Assembly: GCF_019285595.1 (NCBI RefSeq)
Contig: NZ_CP079094.1
Location: 992,001-1,056,000 of the forward strand
DNA length: 64,000 bases
Direction of reading: 5' to 3'
Origin: Rickettsiella endosymbiont of Dermanyssus gallinae
GTDB taxonomy: Bacteria > Pseudomonadota > Gammaproteobacteria > Diplorickettsiales > Diplorickettsiaceae
Numbering within the stretch: the stretch's first letter is position 1; each line of letters starts with the position of its first letter. The notes beneath the pieces are model-generated. The model did not search any database. It was given only the letters and a program-made list of their open reading frames with translations, and was not told the DNA's origin. The position numbers were made by a program, and so were the translations under genes. Shown here in pieces: positions 18,564 through 27,925 of the stretch.

Positions 18564-18860
18564 GTGAAAGAATACGTATTGGAAGTTGATCCCTTAGCAC
18601 TCGCCTTAACACGGCCACCGTTATTCATGGGCATTCCCATGCGTTTATTTTTCGCTAATGTCGCCGTCAATATGATGATTTGTATTGATCTACATACGTT
18701 AATCGGTATCCCTTTAGTTGGAGTCGTACATCTAATTTTATTTCGGCTAGCAACAAAGGATCTACAATTTTTTCGATGTTGGCTGAAATACATGACCCAA
18801 ACCCCGCCGGTTTTAAACAGTGGCTTTTGGGGCGGCACGAATAGTTATTCGCCAGGATAA
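18564..18860 (+). CDS. virB3: VirB3-like inner-membrane protein
   Basis: A 98-residue protein with the typical VirB3 opening (VDPLALALTRPPLFMGIP) and one or two membrane segments between residues 27 and 60. The start is GTG at 18564 with AGGA eight bases upstream. It stops three bases before virB4, as in most VirB systems, where VirB3 assembles with VirB4 at the inner membrane and is sometimes fused to it. Confidence 0.88.
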   Translation: MKEYVLEVDPLALALTRPPLFMGIPMRLFFANVAVNMMICIDLHTLIGIPLVGVVHLILFRLATKDLQFFRCWLKYMTQTPPVLNSGFWGGTNSYSPG

Positions 18861-18863
18861 AAC

Positions 18864-21284
18864 ATGCTATCTAAAATAAGAAAGCTTGGACATAACCCAG
18901 TAGACCGACGACTCAGAAACGAAGCCAATGCGTCGCGGCACATTAATATTTTAGGGCACTATAACGACGACACCTTGATCGATAAAGGTGGCAAACTTAT
19001 TCAGATCATTCAACTGGCAGGTATTGATGGACTCACACACAGTGAAGCGATCTTAGATAACTATAAAAATAGACGTAACAGTTTATTAAAAAGTTTTTCC
19101 TCTGAAGTTGCCATTTATTTTTGGACAGTGCGTCGTCAAACAACCGATTTTTCTCATGGAGAATTTAAACCAGGCTTTGCTTGGCAGCTAAATGAAAACT
19201 ATCGCACGCAAATTCAACAACGCCCAATGTTTAAGAATGAAACTTACATCGGTATTGTCACTAAATCAGCCGAAGGGACTTTAAATCGAGGTTTTGATTG
19301 GTTTAAAAAATTAAACCATCAAGCAGATAAGCTCGCCCAGCAGCAACAATTACTTAAAACACACGAAGCCTTAATGGCTATCACTCAAAAAGTGCTACAA
19401 ACTTTATCAGATTATCAACCGCGATTACTGGGCGCTTACCAAAAAGATAACATTTCATTTTCTCAGCCGTTAACGTTTATCGGTCAACTGATTAATGGGG
19501 ATAAACTGTCTACCCCCTTACTCAAAAAGGATGCTGCCTGTTATCTACCGCGAAAGCGATTATTTTTTAATCGTCATACGGGCACGATTGAATACCGCGC
19601 TAGTGATCAGTCGAAGCAATTTGCCGCCGTCATTTCGATTAAAGCGTATCCAGCGATGACCTATCAAGGGATACTAGATAGTCTTAATTTGCTACGAATA
19701 GAATATACACTCACTCAATCCTTCCGATTCTATGATCGTTATTTGGCTAAAACACGTTTGCGTGATCAGCAACGTGATATGCAGCAGACCAAAGAAGAAT
19801 CGGTACGACAAACCGAGCAGATTGATGAGTCGTTTGATGACACTGCCAGCGGTGAAGTGAATTACGGTAAACATCATTTTAGTTTAGTGTGTTATGCCGA
19901 AAGCCAAGCACAATTAAACCAACACGTAGGCGAAATCATTGCCTTGTTATCGGATCGCGATATTGTGTGTGTGCGAGAGGATGTCGGTTGTGAATGTGCT
20001 TTTTGGGCGCAATTACCTGGGAACTTTGCTTATATCGTGCGCGAAGCGGAGATCTCTACTAAAAATATCGCCGCCTTTGCTAGCTTGCATGATTCGCCCT
20101 TGGGTCAACGTGATCATAATTTCTGGGGTAATGCCGTTACGGTATTAGAAACCTTATCCGGTAGTCCGTATTACTTTAATTTTCATGATAAAGATGTCGG
20201 CAACTTTATGGTGGTCGGTGCCACCGGCAGTGGTAAAACGGTACTGGTTGGATTTCTGATTGCACAAAGTATGAAGTTTGGTGGCAAACGTGTGATCTTT
20301 GATAAAGATCGCGGATTGGAAATCTTAGTCAGGGCTTTGGGCGGCACCTATGAAGTTTTAAAGCCAGGCATTGCAACGGGATTTAATCCCTGCCAATTAA
20401 CCGATACACCTGAAAACCGCACCTTTCTATTACAGCTTTTTAAACAGCTTTTAAAATCGCCGACTAAACCCTTAGATGAATCCGATATCAAAGTCATTGA
20501 AGAAGCCATTGCTGGCCTGTATCGCTTAGATTTATTGGAACGACAATTTTGTCATGTTGCACCGTTTTTTGGGAAGAATAGTAAAGGATCACTGCGTGCG
20601 CGGTTTGAGTCATGGCACAGTGGTCGTGAAAATAGTTGGTTATTTGATAATGCACAGGATTGTTTTGAACAACAGCACTATGAAGCGGATGTCATCGGTC
20701 TTGATTTAAGCCATATTCTAAAAGACGAATCCTGTAAAACACCGACCTTGATGTATTTATTACATCGATTTAGTCAACAACTGGAAGGTCAACGCGGCCT
20801 TATCTTTCTTGATGAAGCCTGGCTAGCCTTACAAGATGATTATTTTAAAAATATTATTAATGATTTATCACGTACGCCACGTAAGAAAAATAATTGTTTT
20901 GGTTTAGCGACACAAGCCGCCTACGACACCACGTTATCAACGAATCATACGGCGATTAATGAAGCCGCTGCATGTAAGATCTTTTTCCCCAATCCGATGG
21001 CGGATCGAAAAACCTATATTGAGCATTTTGGTTTAAGCGAACGCGAATTTGAACTGATTAAAACCTTACCGAATGAAAGCCATTATTTTTTATTGAATTA
21101 TGGACGAGGTAAAACATCGGTCGTCTTAAGAGCGAATTTACAAGGCTTGGAAGACGAGATTGCTGTCATTTCAGGACGCACCGAAACCATCGCCCTACTC
21201 GATACCATTCGTACTGAAGTCGGCAATGATCCGGCCATTTGGTTACCGCTTTTCCATCAACGGAGAAAATCACATGCGGGCTAA
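18864..21284 (+). CDS. virB4: VirB4-family secretion ATPase
   Basis: The largest ATPase of the channel; it powers pilus assembly and transfer. The 806-residue length is normal for VirB4. Walker A GATGSGKT begins at residue 452 and Walker B LIFLDEAW centres on D650. The CagE/TrbE/VirB-type N-terminal half precedes the ATPase domain. The 3' end overlaps the virB5 start by 11 bases, a sign of coupled translation. Confidence 0.92.
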   Translation: MLSKIRKLGHNPVDRRLRNEANASRHINILGHYNDDTLIDKGGKLIQIIQLAGIDGLTHSEAILDNYKNRRNSLLKSFSSEVAIYFWTVRRQTTDFSHGEFKPGFAWQLNENYRTQIQQRPMFKNETYIGIVTKSAEGTLNRGFDWFKKLNHQADKLAQQQQLLKTHEALMAITQKVLQTLSDYQPRLLGAYQKDNISFSQPLTFIGQLINGDKLSTPLLKKDAACYLPRKRLFFNRHTGTIEYRASDQSKQFAAVISIKAYPAMTYQGILDSLNLLRIEYTLTQSFRFYDRYLAKTRLRDQQRDMQQTKEESVRQTEQIDESFDDTASGEVNYGKHHFSLVCYAESQAQLNQHVGEIIALLSDRDIVCVREDVGCECAFWAQLPGNFAYIVREAEISTKNIAAFASLHDSPLGQRDHNFWGNAVTVLETLSGSPYYFNFHDKDVGNFMVVGATGSGKTVLVGFLIAQSMKFGGKRVIFDKDRGLEILVRALGGTYEVLKPGIATGFNPCQLTDTPENRTFLLQLFKQLLKSPTKPLDESDIKVIEEAIAGLYRLDLLERQFCHVAPFFGKNSKGSLRARFESWHSGRENSWLFDNAQDCFEQQHYEADVIGLDLSHILKDESCKTPTLMYLLHRFSQQLEGQRGLIFLDEAWLALQDDYFKNIINDLSRTPRKKNNCFGLATQAAYDTTLSTNHTAINEAAACKIFFPNPMADRKTYIEHFGLSEREFELIKTLPNESHYFLLNYGRGKTSVVLRANLQGLEDEIAVISGRTETIALLDTIRTEVGNDPAIWLPLFHQRRKSHAG

Positions 21285-21951
21285 AATCATACTATTAAGT
21301 TGGCTGATATTTTTCCCATTAACCAGTTACGCCGATCCCTTTATTAGCGGTTTATTGCATATTGCGGCGCAGATAGAAGGTTACCAAATGCAGATGACGG
21401 ATATTCAATCGACGATTTCACGATTAAATCGCCAAATACAGCAAGCGGTATCTGGCCGCTCTGAATGGGGAAATTGGCGCTTTAATGATTTTCAGTCCTG
21501 GGGATTACAAGCTGATCGTTGGGGTTCACTTTTAAACCTGGTGACGCAAGGTGGTAATGATGGACAATTAGGACTCGTACTGCGTTTATTAGCGAGAGAA
21601 TTTCCATCTGCAATGGCACTGTACAATCGAGTAAATCCGAATCGATCTGATCAACAATTCTATAGCTTACGAGCAAAAACTGCTCTAGTAACAAGAGCCG
21701 CGAGTCAACTCAGCTATGATAAAATTCAAGAACAAATTAACTACGCAAATGAATTGCGTTCACAGATTGGCACAACCCGTACCTTAAAAGAAGCGGTTGA
21801 TCTAGAAAACCGTCTCACCGTCGAAAATAATTTAATTCAGATTGAAGTGTTGCGTCAATTAGCGTTGATGAATCAACAACATGCCATTAATGCACAAGCC
21901 GAGGTCAATCTTGACCTGCAAAATGCGCGTTTTGTGGCGTCCATTAGGTAA
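21274..21951 (+). CDS. virB5: VirB5-like pilus-tip protein with signal peptide
   Basis: The ATG at 21274 is chosen because it has GGAG nine bases upstream and begins a clean signal peptide (MRAKIILLSWLIFFPLTSYA, cleavage after residue 20); a longer frame to 21160 runs inside virB4 and is not credible. The mature part is helical with coiled-coil character (YQMQMTDIQSTISRLNRQIQ), as in VirB5/TraC. Position after virB4 and size of 225 residues support the assignment, though VirB5 proteins are weakly conserved. Confidence 0.75.
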   Translation: MRAKIILLSWLIFFPLTSYADPFISGLLHIAAQIEGYQMQMTDIQSTISRLNRQIQQAVSGRSEWGNWRFNDFQSWGLQADRWGSLLNLVTQGGNDGQLGLVLRLLAREFPSAMALYNRVNPNRSDQQFYSLRAKTALVTRAASQLSYDKIQEQINYANELRSQIGTTRTLKEAVDLENRLTVENNLIQIEVLRQLALMNQQHAINAQAEVNLDLQNARFVASIR

Positions 21952-21969
21952 ATACCAAGGAATATGACT

Positions 21970-22098
21970 ATGCAAAAATTTACACCCTATTTGACATTAA
22001 TAATATGTTTAGGAATCTGTATCATTAGTTGTTCAACAGCGACCTTGCATGCGCCAGATGATGCTATGGTTCTGAGAACAAAAATTAATATAGGCTAA
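21970..22098 (+). CDS. Very small lipoprotein, VirB7-like by position
   Basis: A 42-codon gene. ATG 21970 is preferred to ATG 21964 because AAGGA lies eight bases before it. The product is a lipoprotein signal peptide with lipobox IISC (Cys21) and about 20 mature residues. VirB7 proteins are small outer-membrane lipoproteins that bind VirB9, and they usually sit in this operon. There is too little sequence to prove the identity, but size, lipobox and location fit. Confidence 0.6.
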   Translation: MQKFTPYLTLIICLGICIISCSTATLHAPDDAMVLRTKINIG

Positions 22099-22109
22099 GG
22101 AGTAACCCT

Positions 22110-22463
22110 ATGATCAATGAAAACTATCCTGCATTTATTGCAGCCCTCATTATTTTGGCCAGTTTGTTTTTAGTCGGATGTCATAAAAATCCACTGATGA
22201 ACGAAAAAAAGATATCTTGGATGAAGCAAAATTTTTTCGTAAGGGGCCCCAATTTTCCTATTGATAAATGTGCCGATTATTACAGTGGCGTTAAGCAGGA
22301 TGATGCTTTGAAAAAGCTATGTGAAACATGGACTCAAAAATTTTATCACGAATCAATGCGCGCAGGTTCTATTCCATCCACCACAACGTTACAAGATTTC
22401 AGAGACCCTGCCTTTTGGAAAAAAGTAAACGCATCGCAAGGAGAAACTGACTTAGAATGGTAA
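22110..22463 (+). CDS. Lipoprotein of unknown function inside the virB operon
   Basis: A 117-residue protein with a hydrophobic leader and lipobox LVGC (Cys24). The mature part has two further cysteines (DKCADYY and KKLCETW) that could form a disulfide. It lies 11 bases after the VirB7-like gene and overlaps virB6 by seven bases, so it belongs to the operon. It may be an accessory lipoprotein or an entry-exclusion-type protein; there is no clear family match. Confidence 0.7.
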   Translation: MINENYPAFIAALIILASLFLVGCHKNPLMNEKKISWMKQNFFVRGPNFPIDKCADYYSGVKQDDALKKLCETWTQKFYHESMRAGSIPSTTTLQDFRDPAFWKKVNASQGETDLEW

Positions 22464-23458
22464 TGCTTTCGGTACAAAGTTTTATTACCGATACACTCGC
22501 AGCGGTTGATGATGTGATTGGTTACTTTGTACAAACGACTTATGAGCAATGGGTGCAACACTATAGCAACACACTGGTCGCATTAAGTACGCTCTATATC
22601 ATGTTGCTTGGTTATCGTTTTGCCACGCACACCTTGAGCGCGGATCTCATGACGATTAGTCGGCATTTAATGGTTTTATTAGTCGTTTGTAGTTTATGTA
22701 CCAATTGGTCACTGTACCATTTACTGATCTACAATATTTTTACCAATGAGCCAAACTATATTGCACAAATCATTAGTCAGAAACCTTATCAAATGCCTGA
22801 TGAAACGATTGCACAAGGATTGAACCAAGTCTTTAGTACGGGAATGGAAGCAGCAAAAATTATGTTTAGTAAAGGATTCTACATTTTTTTCTGTGGTATT
22901 TTTGTCTGGGTATTTACTTTTTTATGCTGTATTTCGGCATTAGGCTTGTTAATTTACACCAAATTAGCGATGGCCATTGCCTTGGCGTTAGGGCCACTTT
23001 TTTTAACCTTTATACTGTTTGAATCCACACGCGGTTGGTTTGTGAGTTGGTTAAGAAAGTTATTTAATTTTTCACTGGTGCCCATTGTAACCACTAGCAT
23101 TCTGGTCTTGATGTTGTCGATTATCAATCTGGTATTACCGGATTTATCCTATGAAGCCTCCGTTGGTAAACCTAATTTTTTTACGGTAGGACTTTTTGGT
23201 GGATTATCGTTAATCACGGCGTTTCTATTGAAACAAAGTCTAACCATAGCCGGTAGTTTAAGTTCCGGCCTTACCTTAGCCGCCTTAAGTCAAGTCGGTG
23301 GTATGGTGAAATCGGCTTTAACAAGCAGTGGTATCAATACGGCGGCGCACTTAGCCAGCCACGGTTTTAACTATGCTCGCCGTGCATTCTCAAACCGCGC
23401 AGCCGCTCAAAAACAATCTACGATTAATGAGGCGGTACAACAAGGAAAAAATAATTAA
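22457..23458 (+). CDS. virB6: VirB6/TrbL-family polytopic membrane protein
   Basis: The 333-residue protein has an N-terminal region of about 40 residues followed by five or six membrane segments (for example IFFCGIFVWVFTFLCCISAL), the VirB6 pattern. The last 60 residues are hydrophilic and cytosolic or periplasmic. VirB6 forms part of the inner-membrane channel. ATG 22457 overlaps the lipoprotein gene; a second ATG two codons later is an alternative start. Confidence 0.85.
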   Translation: MVMLSVQSFITDTLAAVDDVIGYFVQTTYEQWVQHYSNTLVALSTLYIMLLGYRFATHTLSADLMTISRHLMVLLVVCSLCTNWSLYHLLIYNIFTNEPNYIAQIISQKPYQMPDETIAQGLNQVFSTGMEAAKIMFSKGFYIFFCGIFVWVFTFLCCISALGLLIYTKLAMAIALALGPLFLTFILFESTRGWFVSWLRKLFNFSLVPIVTTSILVLMLSIINLVLPDLSYEASVGKPNFFTVGLFGGLSLITAFLLKQSLTIAGSLSSGLTLAALSQVGGMVKSALTSSGINTAAHLASHGFNYARRAFSNRAAAQKQSTINEAVQQGKNN

Positions 23459-23493
23459 TCATTTTTCTAAAATAACAAAAATGGTAAAGAACG

Positions 23494-24201
23494 ATGAGTC
23501 AGACAAAAAAAGTTAACAGCGATATAAAAGAAGCCTATTACCAAACAGCAGCGGATTGGCGTTACGATGTCTATCAGAGTAAGCGCATTTGGTTACGCTA
23601 TTCACTGATAGCTAACGCGGGCTTATTATTTGCCTTATTACTGGCACTCATCACGCTGGCTTGTTTAGTGCCACTCAAACAAAAAATCCCTTATCTCTAT
23701 ACCTTTAATAACGCGACGGGTGAAGTCACTAAACTGGGTGAGTTAGAACCCACTCACTTAAGCGCCAATTGGCAAATGACACGTTATTTCCTGATTCATT
23801 ATGTGATGAATCGTGAAAGCTATGACAGTGATAATTTAGAAGTGCCCTATCAATTAGCCTGGGCACAATCGAATCCCAACATTCGTAAACAATATGAGAT
23901 GGAAGTGGATAGCCAAGTCAGCACATCCCCTTATAAAAAATACGGTAAAGATAAAGCGATTCGAGTGCGCGTAGTGTCAGTTTCTCGTTTGAATGACAAT
24001 ACCGCGGCGATTCGTTTTGAAAAGCAATTACGTGATAAATCCGCTAATACGCAACAAATCGCCCATGAGGAAGCGATTGTGAAATGGCAATATCAATCGA
24101 TTACAGCCACGCAAACTCAATTAGATAGAAATCCACTGGGATTTACCGTTCAGTATTATCAAGTGACACCCATTAATTTAAGCCATGAAGAAGGAAAATA
24201 A
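23494..24201 (+). CDS. virB8: VirB8-like inner-membrane assembly factor
   Basis: A 235-residue bitopic protein: cytosolic N-terminus, one membrane segment at about residues 36-62, and a periplasmic domain with the VirB8 fold signature (NPNIRKQYEMEVDSQ and later IRVRVVSVSRL). It nucleates the secretion channel by contacts with VirB9 and VirB10. It begins 35 bases after virB6, and its end abuts the virB9 start. Confidence 0.9.
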   Translation: MSQTKKVNSDIKEAYYQTAADWRYDVYQSKRIWLRYSLIANAGLLFALLLALITLACLVPLKQKIPYLYTFNNATGEVTKLGELEPTHLSANWQMTRYFLIHYVMNRESYDSDNLEVPYQLAWAQSNPNIRKQYEMEVDSQVSTSPYKKYGKDKAIRVRVVSVSRLNDNTAAIRFEKQLRDKSANTQQIAHEEAIVKWQYQSITATQTQLDRNPLGFTVQYYQVTPINLSHEEGK

Positions 24202-24202
24202 T

Positions 24203-24919
24203 ATGAATAAAAAAATAAGTCTGTTTGTTTTTATCTCATGCATGATGGGACACATGAATTTTGTACAGGCCGCTTTATTGCCTCGATCCGTTGCGGCGGA
24301 CAGGCATGTAAAAACAGTCAATTATGATCCCAATAATGTAGTGATGATTCATGGCGCGTATGGTTACCAAACACAAATCGTTTTTGCACCGGAGGAGGAA
24401 GTACAAAATATATCTATTGGCGATAGTTTAGCCTGGCAAGTGGTATCGGTTAAAAATAATTTGTTTATCAAACCGACAGCGGCCTCTAAAACCAATATGA
24501 CCGTACTAACCAATGCCAATAGCTATAACTTTCAATTAGATGCCAACGATGCAAAGATTTTACCCACCTATCAATTAAAATTTAACTATCCGGTGGCAGG
24601 TTATGACAATAAGGGGCAAAGTAATGCGGTGGGCATGTGCGATCCTACCAAAATCAACTGGGAATATAGTTTTACAGGTGATGAACGTCTAGCACCGATT
24701 GAAACCTTTGATTGTAACGGTCAATTTACTTACTTTCGTTTCAAAAGTAGTTTGCCGGCTATTTTTGTGGTGGATAAAAAACGTAAAGAGACGCTTGTTA
24801 ATTACCACGTGAAAGGAAACTACGTCATTGTTAATACCACTGCCGAGCAATTTACCTTACGCAGTGGACGTTATGTAACCAGTGTTTATAACGATGCCCT
24901 TCTAGGTGATGGGCAATAG
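24203..24919 (+). CDS. virB9: VirB9-like outer-membrane core protein
   Basis: The ATG at 24203 is preferred over one at 24185: AAGGA stands seven bases before it and a signal peptide starts there (cleavage near FVQA, residue 23). The mature protein of about 215 residues has the VirB9/CagX beta-rich signature in its second half (FTYFRFKSSLPAIFVVD and YVIVNTTAEQFTLRSG). It forms the outer ring of the core complex with VirB7 and VirB10. Confidence 0.9.
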   Translation: MNKKISLFVFISCMMGHMNFVQAALLPRSVAADRHVKTVNYDPNNVVMIHGAYGYQTQIVFAPEEEVQNISIGDSLAWQVVSVKNNLFIKPTAASKTNMTVLTNANSYNFQLDANDAKILPTYQLKFNYPVAGYDNKGQSNAVGMCDPTKINWEYSFTGDERLAPIETFDCNGQFTYFRFKSSLPAIFVVDKKRKETLVNYHVKGNYVIVNTTAEQFTLRSGRYVTSVYNDALLGDGQ

Positions 24920-24929
24920 GAATAACACG

Positions 24930-25994
24930 ATGGTAAAACCAACCTCACAAACACCCTCCTCTGAAGGATTACCCGAGATTACAGAACCAGCCGGTAAAAA
25001 ACGGGTACTGCTGGTTATTCTCGGTGGACTGTTACTGCTATTAGTGACGCATTTTTATTTTAATGCTAAAAAAACAACGCCTAAAAGCGAATTTTCAGTA
25101 GAAGAAAGCTACACCACACCAAGTACCCAACCAGAAAAACCAAAAGAAAAATCCTATTCAACCGAAACAAAGCCATTATCAGAACAACAACTCGCTTTAT
25201 TGGAAGAAAAACAAAAAGAATTACAACAGCGCTTAGCCGCACCGATGATGACATTTAATCAAAATCAAGCAAGTAATGATCATAGTCATACCGTCAAATC
25301 CGATAAAACAGTGAATGCGGGAGAAATGGATGCTAACCGTCAGTTTTTACAACAAGCCAGTACCGCTTCCAATCAACGTGTTAAAGCAACAAAAATGGGT
25401 TCTTTAAATCAGTTAATTGCTGAAGGACATATGATCCATGCCATTTTAGAAACCGCGATCAATTCTGATTTACCAGGTAATTTAAGAGCAACGATTGATC
25501 AGCCGGTTTATGCCGAGGATGGATCGCAAATATTAATACCACCAGGTAGTCGTTTAATTGGTCAATATAAAAGCGGCATGCTGCAAGGCCAATCACGAGT
25601 TTTTGTGGTATGGACGCGTTTAATGACACCGGACGGTATTAGCTTAAATCTGGCTTCGCCTGGTGTGGATTCACTTGGAATGGCTGGGATGTCAGCCGAT
25701 ACAATTAATCATCATTTCTGGCAACAGTTTGGTACAACGGCATTGCTTTCGATCTTAGGGGTCGGCACATCGAATGTCGGTGTGGATAGTAACGCGTCGT
25801 ATAACGCTTCACAGGCTTACCGCATGGCGATAGCCAATAGTTTCAACCAAACAGCTCAGCAAACGCTACAGGCCGGTATGATTCCACCAACCCTATGGGT
25901 TAATCAAGGCAGCCCGATCCAAGTATTTGTGGCGCATGATCTAGATTTTAGTGCGGTTAATAAAACCGCGCATTCTAAAATGAATATTTTTTAA
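24930..25994 (+). CDS. virB10: VirB10-like core scaffold protein
   Basis: ATG 24930 has TAGGAA seven bases upstream; an earlier in-frame ATG at 24906 lies inside virB9. The protein has a short cytosolic end, one membrane segment (about 25-43), a Pro/Lys/Gln-rich periplasmic linker and the C-terminal TrbI/VirB10 domain (MIHAILETAINSDLPGNLRA; later GSRLIGQYKSG). The length of 354 residues is typical. It spans both membranes and couples energy to the outer core. Confidence 0.92.
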   Translation: MVKPTSQTPSSEGLPEITEPAGKKRVLLVILGGLLLLLVTHFYFNAKKTTPKSEFSVEESYTTPSTQPEKPKEKSYSTETKPLSEQQLALLEEKQKELQQRLAAPMMTFNQNQASNDHSHTVKSDKTVNAGEMDANRQFLQQASTASNQRVKATKMGSLNQLIAEGHMIHAILETAINSDLPGNLRATIDQPVYAEDGSQILIPPGSRLIGQYKSGMLQGQSRVFVVWTRLMTPDGISLNLASPGVDSLGMAGMSADTINHHFWQQFGTTALLSILGVGTSNVGVDSNASYNASQAYRMAIANSFNQTAQQTLQAGMIPPTLWVNQGSPIQVFVAHDLDFSAVNKTAHSKMNIF

Positions 25995-26008
25995 CCAATA
26001 AAAAACCA

Positions 26009-26983
26009 ATGTCTACTAAAGCCTTAGAAAAATACTTAGCACCGTTACAACCCTGTTTGCAAACCAACGGCGTTACCGAAGTGTGTATTAATCAGCCAGG
26101 TGCAGTATTTGTTGAAGAAAAGGGGAAATTTAACCGATACACCATAGAAGCTCTCGAACCTGGTTTTCTTGAAACTTTAGCAAATCTGATTGCGGAATTT
26201 AATCATAAACAATTCCCTTATCCTTTAATCTCCGGTTATTTACCCACCGGCGAACGAGTACAATGTGTGATGTCGCCTGCTTGTGAAAAAAACAAAATTA
26301 TTTTTTCAATTCGCTGTCATTCACGGCGTGATATGAGTTTACAAGACTATCAAGCCAGTGGGGTTTTTGACCAATATACCGCTGCCAATGAGAGTACGTA
26401 TGCACGAACAACAGACTTACTAAAAACATTGCACGCCAATAAAGACATTTTTGGTTTTTTAAAAGTAGCCATAAAAACCAAAAAAAATATGATCATTAGT
26501 GGCGGAACCGGCACAGGTAAAACCACATTTCTGAATGCGTGTTTAAAATTGATTCCAGAGACAGAACGGTTGATTACGCTAGAAGATACGCGCGAGGTCA
26601 AGGTTAATCAGCCCAATACCGTGCATTTATTGTTTAATGAAGACGATCAAACCATCACAGCAGAGAAATTATTTAAAGCCTGTTTACGCCTAAGACCCGA
26701 TCGAATTCTATTGTCTGAGTTACGTGGCACAGAGGCGTGGTCGTTTCTGAGAGCCGCTAATAGTGGCCATCCAGGCAGTATCAGCACGGTACATGCCGAT
26801 ACCCCGCAAGGTTGTTTTGATCAGCTCGTTTTTATGATGCAACAAGCGCGTTCAACATCGGCTGAGGAAAACTTACGGGGTTATATTCAATCCATTATCC
26901 CTATCGTTATCCAGCTAAAACGCAGCACTCATCCAGGAAGGTTTGTAGAAATAGCCGAGATTTATTTTGATAATAGGCCATAG
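26009..26983 (+). CDS. virB11: VirB11-family traffic ATPase
   Basis: A hexameric ATPase of the GspE/VirB11 superfamily at the base of the channel. Walker A GGTGTGKT starts at residue 165; Asp box (TLEDTREV), Walker B (DRILLSELRG) and His box (SGHPGSISTVHAD) follow in canonical order. 324 residues is standard. It is the last recognisable gene of the operon; no virB1 homologue is seen in the window. Confidence 0.93.
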   Translation: MSTKALEKYLAPLQPCLQTNGVTEVCINQPGAVFVEEKGKFNRYTIEALEPGFLETLANLIAEFNHKQFPYPLISGYLPTGERVQCVMSPACEKNKIIFSIRCHSRRDMSLQDYQASGVFDQYTAANESTYARTTDLLKTLHANKDIFGFLKVAIKTKKNMIISGGTGTGKTTFLNACLKLIPETERLITLEDTREVKVNQPNTVHLLFNEDDQTITAEKLFKACLRLRPDRILLSELRGTEAWSFLRAANSGHPGSISTVHADTPQGCFDQLVFMMQQARSTSAEENLRGYIQSIIPIVIQLKRSTHPGRFVEIAEIYFDNRP

Positions 26984-26997
26984 GGAAAACTGCTCTC

Positions 26998-27027
26998 CTA
27001 CCAATAAATTATTAGCTTTATTGATAG
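26998..27027 (+). terminator. Possible stem-loop at the end of the virB operon
   Basis: CTACCAATAAA and TTTATTGATAG form an imperfect inverted repeat 14 bases after virB11. There is no long T-run behind it, so its role as a factor-independent terminator is uncertain. Confidence 0.3.
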
Positions 27028-27052
27028 GAAATTTAAATTATTATACGATGTA

Positions 27053-27925
27053 GTGCTCTATCTTTCTGCCCTATTTAAAGGAGTTCTAAGTATTCCCATT
27101 AATCCTAAAATCATTAATGTATTCTCAGTAGGTAATCGTGGTGGGAATCCCTGTGCAATAGTGGACTGCGTGATTACACTTAGTGAAGAAGCTATGCAAA
27201 AAACGGCAACGGAACTAAATCTGCCAGAGACTGTCTATATCATACCAGATAAAGATCGATATCTTTTACGATTCTTTGCAACCAAAGAAGAACTTCCGCT
27301 ATGCTGTCACGGTACGCTGGGAGCAGTTTTTTACCTATTTAAATCCAATGTTAATCAGCGCCCTAATATTTATACCTACAAAAATAATATTAAAATTGAT
27401 GTGAAATTCGATAACGACTTGGTGTCCATGTCGCTGGAAAATAAAGGAAAAGTATTAAGTACCCCTATAGATTTTTCTGCTATTAGTGCGATGTTAAATA
27501 TCGATACAGATTCAGTCGCTAAAAATTTGCCTTGTACTGTCGCATCTATAGGAAGCCCTAAGCTATTTGTCCCGATTATTAATAGAGCAGCTTTATTCGG
27601 TATGAAACCTGAATTAGATTTAATTTCTCAGTGGTGCAAAACAAACGCGATTAATGGCGTTTATGCCTATTCTGATGATACAGAGAACCCCAACGCTGAT
27701 TATGTAGGGCGTAATTTTAATCCTTTATTCAGTCATCAAGAGGATATTGCTACGGGTACGGCAGCAGCGACATTAGGCCAATTATTATGTATTAATCGTA
27801 AGCAATCAGAAGGTTCTTTTACCATAGAGCAAGGTGCTAATTTAGAGAGTCCCAGCCAAATCTTTATTTCTATTTCAAAGAAGAATATTGAGATTAAAGG
27901 GCAAGCTTATTTTTCAAAGCTTTGA
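27053..27925 (+). CDS. PhzF-family isomerase/epimerase-like protein
   Basis: Family landmarks: GNPCAIV near the start, NLPETVYI containing the catalytic Glu, CCHGTLGA, and ATGTAAATLGQLL in the C-terminal half. PhzF-like proteins isomerise small amino- or hydroxy-acid substrates; the substrate here is unknown. The start is doubtful. GTG 27053 has no ribosome site and adds about 13 residues foreign to the family, while a perfect AAAGGAG stands eight bases before an in-frame ATT at 27092, exactly where the family's N-terminus begins. It converges on the next gene and overlaps its end by 12 bases. Confidence 0.8.
   Translation: MLYLSALFKGVLSIPINPKIINVFSVGNRGGNPCAIVDCVITLSEEAMQKTATELNLPETVYIIPDKDRYLLRFFATKEELPLCCHGTLGAVFYLFKSNVNQRPNIYTYKNNIKIDVKFDNDLVSMSLENKGKVLSTPIDFSAISAMLNIDTDSVAKNLPCTVASIGSPKLFVPIINRAALFGMKPELDLISQWCKTNAINGVYAYSDDTENPNADYVGRNFNPLFSHQEDIATGTAAATLGQLLCINRKQSEGSFTIEQGANLESPSQIFISISKKNIEIKGQAYFSKL

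Noticed and set aside
18551-18838. 95-residue minus-strand ORF opposite virB3
   Set aside because: virB3 has a family match, correct position and ribosome site; the antisense frame has none.
21160-21273. Upstream extension of virB5
   Set aside because: It lies inside virB4 and would bury the signal peptide that starts at 21274.
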